Origin: Membranipora membranacea
Taxonomy: Eukaryota > Bryozoa > Gymnolaemata > Cheilostomatida > Membraniporidae
Direction of reading: 5' to 3'
Assembly: GCA_914767715.1 (NCBI GenBank)
Contig: OU612068.1
Location: 20,708,001 to 20,772,000, forward strand
DNA length: 64,000 nucleotides
Both the position numbers and the translations under genes were made by a program. The notes beneath the pieces were generated by a model that was not told where the DNA came from, did no database searches, and saw only the letters and a program-made list of their open reading frames with translations. Of the stretch, positions 13,101 through 22,200 are shown in pieces. Position 1 is the first letter of the stretch. Each line of letters begins with the position of its first letter.

Positions 13101-15376
13101 GTCGGGTTTGAGTGGAAGTTTGGTAAAAGAACTCTGCTTTAAAGGTGAGAGTTAGTGAAATCAAATAGATAAAAACTTGATTCATTTTTTTCATTCAGTC
13201 ATCCAAATTTGTGACTTTGGGCAAAGATAAACTTCACTTAGCCTTCACACACATAATATGTATATATATATATTTACAACCTTTATTTTAAATTTCTTTT
13301 GGCGGAGTTTTTCAATTTGATATCACAGCTAGTATTCTATTCTACTATTGCAGGTTCATATGAAACAAGGTGAATGATGAAGACAGGACTGTGATAAGAG
13401 GCAAAGATTTGCAAGGACCTATTTGATACAAGCATGACTTTTTTTTATTACCATATCCATAAAAAATCACATATATTTCGAACAATAAATAATTCCAAGA
13501 GTAAAATGAACAAATTTCATTAGTATTAGTGAATTCCGTATGAACTTACAGACGGGGGATGATGTGACCAGCATACTGGACAAGTTCGTACAGGTCAGGG
13601 ACCTTCCTTCCCTTCTGCCATTCATCGATTAAGTAGAGTTCCAGATGCCTCATCTCATCAGAGATCGCCATATCTGTTTAACATCAAAAATGATAATGTG
13701 ATTAAAGTAATTCCCCAGATATCCACATTTGTACCTTATTTTCACCAATCAATGTCTCGGTTGACAAATAAGACACGTTCACAACCCTATCAATATAACA
13801 ATCAAGGAAAGTCACAAACTGTAAACCTACTGTCAGTCAAACAAAATAAATTTCTGCGCACATTAAACAAGACAATTACTACTATAATAATAAAAGAAAT
13901 CTAAACAAATTTATTTTTCGAACAAGCTTCTTACAGAGTTCATAGTAGTTTTTGGGTGAGAGTTCAGATGTTCTCAGTTCACTCAGCATGTTGGATGCAT
14001 GTTTCAGACCCTCCATCAGCTTTGTCTTATCCTACAAATTATATGCAATTTTCAGGAAAGTGAGTAGATAACACACATTTATTTTTCTCCGCATCGTTGG
14101 GGACCCGCAAGCACATGACAGTCTTAGTCTGTTTTGCAGGCTTTGTTGGTGAGTGAATACCCACCCCAACCAACAAAGCTTGTCAAGACAGGCCAATAGC
14201 TGTCTACGCTATAATAACAAGTGGATGCCAATGCCCTTTACATGTGGATATGGCCCTGGGGCACATAACTTTTTCTATTTTTTGTATGCCACAATCATTG
14301 GTTGGCTATGGCAAGAATGATGATTCAAGTAATATATGTACTGTATTATAGTCATAGAATATCTAAACCTGTTTTGAATAGGTAAGCTCCCCTACTTTAA
14401 TAATGTGGATGATTATTTTTGCAAATCGAAAAAAACACTTTTAATCTGAAGTCCATGCCCACGCACCTAGATCAAGTTTGACCCAATTGCCTGCATTCCA
14501 GTTGCTCCCTTCCATTCCAGTGGATCGGGAGCACCTCCCAATGCAGGCAAATGGACCAAATTTAGTCTACCACTTACCAGACAGCGCTTCATTTGGAAGG
14601 CTTGAGTCTTGACAACATTCATTGCCTCCTCCAAAAGCTTATCCTGTTCATCCTGCGGGTTTGCAACTGGCGCCTACAGCACAGAAAATATACATTAAAC
14701 GGGACTGCAACTGGTACAGAGGGCGAGAATTTGAAGCCACATAGATAGTTTGCACAGACATTATCTTGTCACCTGTGTAAATGATTGTCACAGAATAATA
14801 TCATATCAAAAAGGAGGTAGAGAGATTCTTGCATGCAAGCCAGTCTTTGTGAGTTTTGCTATAAAAGTGAAGTGGTACCTTCTTCCACAAGGGCAACAAG
14901 ATATGTGAGAAGCACAGCATTGAGCACAGGTCTTCTGTAGTTGGTGCAAGTCCAGTGGTCGAGTGCCCCAGTGGTCAAGGCCTCGACCACTGGGGCACTC
15001 AACCACTGGACTTGCGCCAACTACAGAAGGCCTGTGGCATTGAGGGAGTTCTTTGAGCACAGGCTCACTACACAGTTTGTGTAAGACCACTAGAATTGTA
15101 AAAACTGTAATGGGCCATTGGTGGCCAGACATGCATGATTGATAGACTCTCATAAAATAAGTATTATTTTATAAATAATAATGGTCAATAATATTGAATC
15201 AGCAGCAGCACATATTTTTTATGGCAATCCATCATCATATAATAAAGTCACAACAAAGTGATAAAAAAAAATCATCAGGCTCATCATTGTAATGGGTCAG
15301 TGAAAATCATATATAAAATCCAAATATTCAAACACATCTAGCATTCCACAATCAATAAGAATCAAAAACTCACCAT
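1158..15376 (-). CDS. VPS35: VPS35, retromer core subunit (17 coding exons)
   Basis: Retromer scaffold that sorts cargo from endosomes to the Golgi and plasma membrane, acting on the cytosolic face with VPS26 and VPS29. Coding exons, in transcript order: 15374-15376, 14578-14673, 13935-14031, 13550-13673, 9833-10018, 9175-9388, 8767-8850, 8403-8512, 7884-7980, 7477-7625, 6876-7083, 6281-6436, 5855-5977, 5426-5605, 3704-3934, 2937-3080, 1158-1331. They sum to 2376 nt, giving 791 residues; human VPS35 has 796. Recognised segments are PRLYL near residue 105 (needed for VPS26 binding in the family), [55 protein letters not shown], and in the C-terminal alpha-solenoid [20 protein letters not shown] and KLLKKPDQ. 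The final exon matches the family end ([19 protein letters not shown]). Exon 1 contributes only the start ATG, because the next exon begins in phase 0 with the known N-terminal pattern. Donors at 9174 (GTCAGT) and 3703 (GTTTGT) are non-standard. The long fourth intron holds another gene. Confidence 0.96.
1332..2936 (-). other. Last VPS35 intron
   Basis: It lies between the penultimate and last VPS35 coding exons. No independent gene was seen. A run of 14 G residues sits at 2710-2723. Confidence 0.6.
4020..4109. mobile_element. 90-bp foldback MITE with 9-bp target duplication
   Basis: Two 37-nt arms (4021-4057 and 4072-4108) are reverse complements with three mismatches, separated by a 14-nt loop. 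The ends read TAGTTTA and TAAACTA. The element is bordered by direct repeats GGGAGTTCT at 4011-4019 and 4110-4118. This is the layout of a short non-autonomous DNA transposon inserted in a VPS35 intron. The family is not identified. Confidence 0.8.
8551..8643. repeat. TACA tetranucleotide microsatellite
   Basis: More than 20 uninterrupted TACA units lie in a VPS35 intron. The array is preceded by TGTA units, so its 5' edge can fold back on itself. Confidence 0.97.
10636..10643 (+). promoter_or_regulatory. TATA box of the nested gene
   Basis: TATAAAAG lies 92 bases before the ATG at 10728. It would place transcription start near 10666 and leave a 5' leader of about 60 nt. A strong TATA box on the strand opposite to VPS35 supports an independent promoter inside the intron. 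Confidence 0.6.
10728..11052 (+). CDS. Nested glycine-rich repeat protein, short form (60 aa)
   Basis: Not recognised as a known family. Exon 1 is 10728-10768, encoding [13 protein letters not shown] plus two bases. Exon 2 is 10911-11052, entered in phase 2 and ending in TAA. Exon 2 encodes one copy of a repeat of about 37 residues with landmarks [23 protein letters not shown] and YKF at the C-terminus. No signal peptide or membrane segment is visible. The pattern of alternating small and beta-branched residues suggests short beta strands (inference). The gene lies wholly in a VPS35 intron on the opposite strand. The acceptor could also be three bases later (10914), removing one serine. Two related exons further 3' (12727-12867 and 12992-13142) make this one of three copies of the repeat. 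Confidence 0.65.
10728..13142 (+). CDS. Nested glycine-rich repeat protein, long form (110 aa)
   Basis: Predicted from exons 10728-10768, 12727-12867 and 12992-13142. All junctions are phase 2 and the total is 333 nt. The shared start exon skips the short-form terminal exon. Each later exon carries one repeat. The first has [14 protein letters not shown] and [14 protein letters not shown], followed by GKRSVDKR. The second has [17 protein letters not shown] and [12 protein letters not shown], followed by GKRTLL and the stop. Both repeats thus end in an aromatic-basic-Phe-Gly-Lys-Arg block. The three repeat exons clearly arose by duplication of a symmetrical exon. A separate start exon for the two downstream repeats cannot be excluded, because the splice from 10768 to 12727 is inferred from phase alone. 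Function is unknown. The glycine-rich, strand-like pattern loosely recalls C-terminal domains of insect attacin or diptericin peptides, but no homology can be claimed. Confidence 0.5.
11300..11305 (+). terminator. Poly(A) signal for the short form of the nested gene
   Basis: AATAAA lies about 250 bases after the TAA at 11050-11052. It supports a separate short transcript ending before the downstream repeat exons. Confidence 0.45.
13484..13489 (+). terminator. Poly(A) signal for the long form of the nested gene
   Basis: AATAAA lies about 60 bases before the next VPS35 exon (13550-13673, opposite strand). The transcript may therefore end just short of overlapping the host exon. A possible 3' UTR intron runs from 13144 to about 13352. 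Confidence 0.45.
14129..14191. repeat. Imperfect inverted repeat in a VPS35 intron
   Basis: The segment at 14129-14150 and the reverse complement of 14169-14191 share GCTTTGTTGGT and most of the flanking bases. It forms a short foldback of unknown origin. Confidence 0.6.
14490..14546. repeat. Imperfect inverted repeat
   Basis: GCCTGCATT near the left end and AATGCAGGC near the right end are complementary, and GCTCCC/GGGAGC pairs lie inside. The foldback lies just outside the VPS35 exon 14578-14673. Confidence 0.5.
14925..15036. mobile_element. 112-bp foldback MITE with 8-bp target duplication
   Basis: The element is an almost complete palindrome. Its ends are CACAGG and CCTGTG, and its long arms meet near 14985. 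It is flanked by direct repeats GCATTGAG at 14917-14924 and 15037-15044. An 8-bp duplication is typical of hAT-type elements, but the termini are not a textbook hAT end, so the superfamily is tentative. It sits in the first VPS35 intron. Confidence 0.8.
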
Positions 15377-16294
15377 AATGTTTCCCTTGATTGTACAAGA
15401 GAGGTTCAATAACCACAATCACTCAACTGATTTACTTTTTTACAGGATGAAATTTATTTTCAGTTCCGGAAGTGCAAAGATCACTTTGTTAGTTAGAGGT
15501 TCAAATATAAAATTAAGGGTGCTATCTATGAGCCCCGTATATAGAGTTTGTTTATATAGCAGGCTGAACACGCCCACTTTTTTTTTAATAATTCATTCAC
15601 ATTTCACATGATTTTATTTTGAGAGCACAAACTTGAGAGAAAAAACCTTTTAACTTAGCAGTTATCATATACTCTTAGTATCTAAGCTTACATCCTAAGG
15701 AAGGATTGCCTCCGGAAGTTTGTAGTAAGTAAGATGTGAGAGTTATTCTCCATCATTGCCCTTGAATTGGTTTGATCAAGGAATAACACCTCCAGTCCAG
15801 TCACTTTGGACTGATGGTTTGATTAACCATTATCATTTGTAGTAAATTACCTACTTACTACACTCATCATTCTTATCTTAGCAAGGTGACCTTTAGTATG
15901 CTGTCATGTATACTATGTTTGTTCCATTGAGGAGGAGAGTATCCCATTCCTTTGGCTCATGTTGTACACATTCCTTGCTATGGTATGATCAGTAAGTCAT
16001 CAGTCACCAGCTTGCAAGCACTAAGTGCTCCCATAGCTTATACTCTTCAGCAACCAGCTTCAAAACTGGTAATGCGTTAAAATTCTCGCACCGGTAAGGA
16101 TGGAGCTGATATATTCAGTTACCTGACTGATCGGAAAAGTTACTCAAAAAAGCCGCCTCGTAGACTACACAGTTTGTTTATTCTCCAACTGCATGAATTT
16201 GCTTTCAATTAAAGATAATCAGAGCGGATAGGATGTATCTTTATGCTACCTGACTGCTTCACTTGTCAAATTTCAAAGAAAATCCGGCTTTGGC
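15377..16294. promoter_or_regulatory. Divergent gap between VPS35 and the ClC-7 gene
   Basis: The start codons of the two genes are 918 bp apart and point away from each other. No other gene was seen in the gap. It must contain both 5' leaders and core promoters. No clear TATA box was found for either gene, which fits housekeeping promoters. Confidence 0.6.
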
Positions 16295-19200
16295 ATGGCA
16301 TCAAATGCTGACTCTTCAGAGACCAGCCCACTTTTGAGAGGTACAGATGACTCGAGAGAGGATGGTCTCGCTGATCTGCGTAGCAACAGCAGCAGCGCCT
16401 CATCGACACGGCCACTTTCTCGCTATGGTAGCAGTAACAGCTTAGGTCGGGGGCTGAGACAGAGAATGGCTCCTATTTCACAGGTACTGTAGATTTGTTA
16501 TGTTGAATGACTTGAGTATTAGAACTCCTTTTCAGATTTCTAGATTTTCAGAATGCCTTTGGTCTGCTCATGAGTTTTGATATTTCTTCAAGTTTCACGG
16601 TACCAAGCAGTAAGAAGGATATGTATCTTAATCGTTTCTTTGCGCTTTCTTTCCAGTATATTACAATGTGACCGATTAGTCTTCCTAGAGATGATAAAAT
16701 TATTACATTTCGATGAGATTCATTGTTGGCAATACCATATTTCATTATGCTTAGCAAATCCTAGGTTAAGCTTATGGGGCCATCCTTGACAATACCTTAC
16801 TGACAGACTTCAACTTTATGTACCATTTCATTAGTCTACTGATGATTTTAGAATGGCACAGTCACTGAGGACATTGAAGCTATGGAGGAGGAGTACGGAC
16901 TGAATGGTAGTGGTGATGATACTGAGGATTCTCTCATAGAGGATCCCCAGGCAGCGTCAGCAGTGGACGAGTACACGAGAATACAGGAGGACATGTTACT
17001 TAATGTAAAATATAAGGTGAGAGGGGAAAATTTACCACCTGAGCCTTCCAGTGATAAATTTTCCAGTTATATGCATATGCAAGTCAGGGGTTTTGGCTGG
17101 TGTGATCTCATTACATTAAATTATCATTAAATACAAGATGAGAGAATAAATCGCCACCTGAGCTCTACTGATGCTCAATTCTCCAGGAAAGTGTTCGCAT
17201 CAACTCAAGGGATTATGGCTGGAGTAATATCAGTGACATTAGCATTTAGTATGTTTCGTAGGATTGTGCTTTGACAGATTTGCTTCATTCCTCCGGAGAC
17301 ATGCTTGTTATGCTTGGTTAGGGCATGTAATTTGTCATAGCGTTACCAAAACTATTTACTTGCAGCCTAGAATTGGTGTTATGATCCATTTCTACACCAG
17401 TGTTGTATGAACAGTTTTCCTTATCATGCTCAGCTATGCAACATTTATTTAATTATGGTAATCACCAGTCATTGCTCAATAAGAAATTTGTTCACTAAAT
17501 ATTACATTATGTGTTGCAGAGTCTAGACTATGATACATGCGAGAATGAACCATTTTTAAATGAAGAGAATAGCCGCGGATATCCTGTGAGTAACCTTATG
17601 TATAATTATATACCACTGTGCAGCAGATAAAAACCTCTGTGTGTGCCAGTATCAACGATTGTATTTACTCTTCATTGCCAGTATTATGCCTTAACATAAT
17701 TTGGCTCATTTTGTATGTTCCTTGTGATCCATGGGCTAAAAGTACAATAGTATTCAGGTACATTGATGTTTGTGGTTTCATCAGAATAATAGGAAAAATT
17801 GTGTTTATGTCTTGAGCTTGCGCAAACGTTTGCAAAGCATGGTGTTGGGGTTTAGTTAAACCCTTGGACTGAGAAGCAGATGTCTTAAACCTGAAATCTA
17901 TTTATTATGTTATGTATTGTAGTTTATACTGAAGAAGCAGTTTATGAGATGGGTGGTTATGTTTTTTATCGGAGTTTTTACTGCACTAGTAGCTTGTGCC
18001 ATAGATATCGTCATTGAGCAAGTCTCTTCTCAAAAGTATCGTCTCATCAAAAAGTGTATCCTTTATCACAAAATAAATATTATGGGCCATATTATAATTC
18101 AGAAACCAGAAGTTAAACTCTTTTTAGTATGACTCATTATATTATTATATTGTATCATACACAGGCTAAATATTGAGTTATTGGTATCATGTTATGTACT
18201 CTTGTCTGAACTCTGTACCCAATTCAAAAATTCGGTCAACATTGTGAAGTTAATTTTGAATTGACTCCATTGTAGTAAACAACTCGACTTGGCTTTGACA
18301 CACTTAGTAACACGAAATTAGCCATACCAGTCACCCAGACATGTTATGCTATCATATGGATTTAGACATCCATAATACATGTACCAAGAAGATAGAGACA
18401 ACTCTTAAGTCATTGCATATACATATTATGTTATTATATCTTCACTATACCGATATGAATCACCAAGGTCGTATGGATTTAGACTGTACACCAAGATGTA
18501 TAGATATACATATTATGTTATAATGACTTTATTATCCTTGACCTTGAGTCTTACAGATATAGATAAATGTGTACAGGCCGAACATGATTGTCTCATCGTA
18601 CCCCTGCTGCTCTTTTGTGCATTGAATGCTGCTGGTGTCCTCGTGGCAGCGTGTCTCGTCGTCTTCGTCTCTGTAAGTAGCTACTCTGTCAAGGTAAAAA
18701 TCAGTGTTGGTATTCTCTAGAAGTCTCGTATAAGTTGGGCTATGATGAAGGAGATTTATATTATCAAAACTTGTCTAAATCCTATGCTTGATGAGGATGA
18801 CCACCTTTCATGAAGACCATTCATTAATCAATTGTGTTCATATGGGATACAATCCATATTTTGACGATGACCATGTGATGATGAGACTTTTTGTAAGTTC
18901 ATCAGTAAGCAGCAAGTTGCGTGTTTGTTGCATATGCATGCGATTTCAATGAAATGCTCCGAACCTTTTTGCAGGCCATGATTCTGTGCAGGCTTTGCTG
19001 TCTCCCTTCTCATTCAAACTTTGTCTAGACTTCCTGGTATTATAAATTATTCATAAACATTTTTACTACAGTGTCACTTGAATCAGCAGCTTATGTTATA
19101 TTCCTTCCAATCCACAATTGTCACAATGTCCACGTCAAGTTTCCTTTTGTAGCCCTGTGCCGCAGGGAGTGGTATTCCTCAGATAAAATGCTACCTCAAC

Positions 19201-22200
19201 GGTGTCGTCATTCCAGAAGTTGTCAGAATAAAGACTCTGGCTGCTAAAGCTGTAGGGGTCGCGTTCTCAGTAATAGGCGGCCTCGCTGTAGGGAAGGTAA
19301 ATGTATATAATTAATTAATGGATACATCGAGAGGTTCCTCTGAGTAAGGAACCATGTAGTTCATGAGGTCAAAATTGTATTGTCATCATCATCACATGAT
19401 TAGTGGTCACATACGTTCTTGGTGCTGGTGGTAGCAGTTGTAGCGATGCAGTTCTCCGTACCAGCAATAACCGACCATGTAAAACCATTGTTATGGTGTT
19501 GGTAATTATTATGCATTATGAATTTCTGGCCTGGACATTTTGTTGTACTAGGTCCAAAACATATTGCCTGCATGCTTCTGTACAGTGCTGTTATCTTATC
19601 ATGCTTGATATAAATTCCGATAAGCATTGGTCGAGTGCTTTGCCAAATTCGAGTACCACATAATCATATGATGTTCAGCTTCATGTATCATATCTGGTTA
19701 TCTCATATTATATCTTTACTGCCATATTATATCTGAGTAAGTGATAGCTGTAAACAAGGAGCTTGTACCCATTTCAGTAGCTTGGCTTGTACTGTTTTGG
19801 ACCATCTACAAGAAAATAAGTAAAACTGCTCATCATGTGGTTTATTTTGTGGTCTGAACACAGCAAGCAAGCTTCGCAATATTACTGAAATTAGTTTAAA
19901 TATACTTTTAACCTGTGGTACTATAATGACCAACAAACCAAAGAGTATAAATACCAAACTATCCATTCATGTTTACAGGAAGGCCCTATGATCCACTCTG
20001 GAGCGGTAATTGCTGCAGGAATATCACAGGGAAAATCCTCTACATTCAAACTAGACTGTGGTGTAAGTAGTCTTGATAGGTATTTCATTTATTTACTTTT
20101 TTTCTTTTTTGGTAATTTTGTAAAAGACAAATTGAAAAGTACTGGGGAAACTCTGTCATATAATACTGTTTAGCATCTTTACAATCAGTGGCACATAACT
20201 CTCCTAAAATCTGTTGGTTCTCGTCTTCGGCATCAGGAACTGAGACCCACCTATGACATAACAGGAATTTAAAATATGGTCTTCATCAGTAATAAAGCCT
20301 GTTGACATCTGACCCATACCACATCTAAATATTATATGTCAAGATTGGAAAAATAATAAGAGCCGCAGTGATAAAAAATACAATTTTTTCAGCTGCACTT
20401 AAACCACTGCTGAGATCCAACATTTTTATTAGCTGAGATCCAACACTAATAAAAATGTTGGATCTCAGCTAGAGTTCAAAGGCACCTGATTGGTCAACAA
20501 CAACATTTGGCATCACTAATGGTGGTTGGCTGGGGAAGAAGATACTCGCTACATTTTGAGAGCTCATATAACTCCATTCAAAGCTACTGGCTAGCTAGAT
20601 GTTTTGATGCCACAATTCTCTATTTAACTTTTTGACTGGTGGCTATGCTGGGGAAAGCCCAGCTGTGGCAGCAGTGGTTTAAATACATCACTGTGTCTTG
20701 AAGATTTGCTGTATCGTGCTGTCTATGCTCCGCTCCATGAGTGTGATGGTATGTAAAGGTCACTAGCAATAAATAGGTGTGATTATGTTGCAGATACTGG
20801 AGTATTTTAGAACAGACCAGGAGAAGAGAGATTTTGTATCAGGTGGAGCTGCTGCCGGTGTTGCAGCAGCGTTTGGAGCTCCTGTGGGCGGAGTCTTGTT
20901 CAGTCTGGAGGAAGGAGCCAGCTTCTGGAACCAATCTCTAACATGGAGAACTGTGAGTTATCTATAACATTTATGTTTGTATTTGCAACAAACTATTCTT
21001 TTACACACTTGTCAATGTCAATGACTGAAATTTTAGAGAAAAAACAGGCATAGGCAAGTTTCAGTCCACCACTTCAGTACAGGAGGAAATGTTCCATTGT
21101 ATTGATGTAACCTTTGAGTTCACTCACATTCAGTTTTCCACTTTGACTCTTTAGATTACATAATCGCACTCCGCTCACTTCCTTCATGTTACAGTGTACT
21201 TTGTTTTACAGCTGTTTGCGTCTATGACTTCCACCTTCACACTGAATGTAGTGCTCAGTTATTATCATGGAGAACCCTGGAAGATGTCTTATCCTGGTCT
21301 CATCAGCTTTGGTGTTTTTGATGATGTAAGTGGTTGCGTCTTTTTTCTTTCTAGTCAGGAAGTTGCCACTTCAATTTTATTTAAAGTCCACCCATAGTGC
21401 TATTATATTAACATATGAACCTACTAAAGATTATTTGCTGTGTTCAGATCTTTACTATACACCTGGTGATGTTATTATTGTTGATTTACATACATAAATG
21501 CTATCACATCGGGGTGCTCAAACTCCTCAGATGTGTATAGGTAGACCTCTCTCAGATGCGTATAGGTAGACCTCTCTCAGATGCGTATTGGTAGACCTCT
21601 CTCAGATGTCTGTAGGTAGACCTCTCTCAGATGCGTATCGGTAGACTTCTCTCAGATGTGTATAGGTAGACCTCTCTCAGATGTGTACTGGTAGACCTCT
21701 CTCAGATGCCTAGAGGTAGACCTCTTTCAGATGTGTATAGGTAGACATCTCTCAGATGCGTATAGGTAGACCTCTCTCAGATGCATATTGGTAGACCTCT
21801 CTCAGATGTCTGTAGGTAGACCTCTCTCAGATGCGTACTGGTAGACCTCTCTCAGATGTCTAGAGGTAGACCTCTTTCAGATGTGTATAGGTAAACATCT
21901 CTCAGATGTGTATAGGTAGACCTCTCTCATATGTGTATAGGTAGACCTCTCTCAGATGTGTAATGGTTGACCTCTCTCAGATGTCTGTAGGAAGACCTCT
22001 CTCAGATGTCTGTAGGGAGACTTCTCTCAGATGTTTATATGTAGACCTCTCTCAGATGTGTAAAGGTAGACCTCTATCAGATGTCTGTAGGGAGAACTAT
22101 CTCAGCTGTCTATAGGTAGCCCTCACTCAGATGTTTATAGGTAGACCTCTCTCAGATATGTATGGGTAGACCTCCCTCATGTTTTGCTCTATTATCCTTT

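Noticed and set aside
14806-15153. 115-codon minus-strand frame
   Set aside because: It runs through the foldback MITE and has no homology. A by-product of the palindrome.
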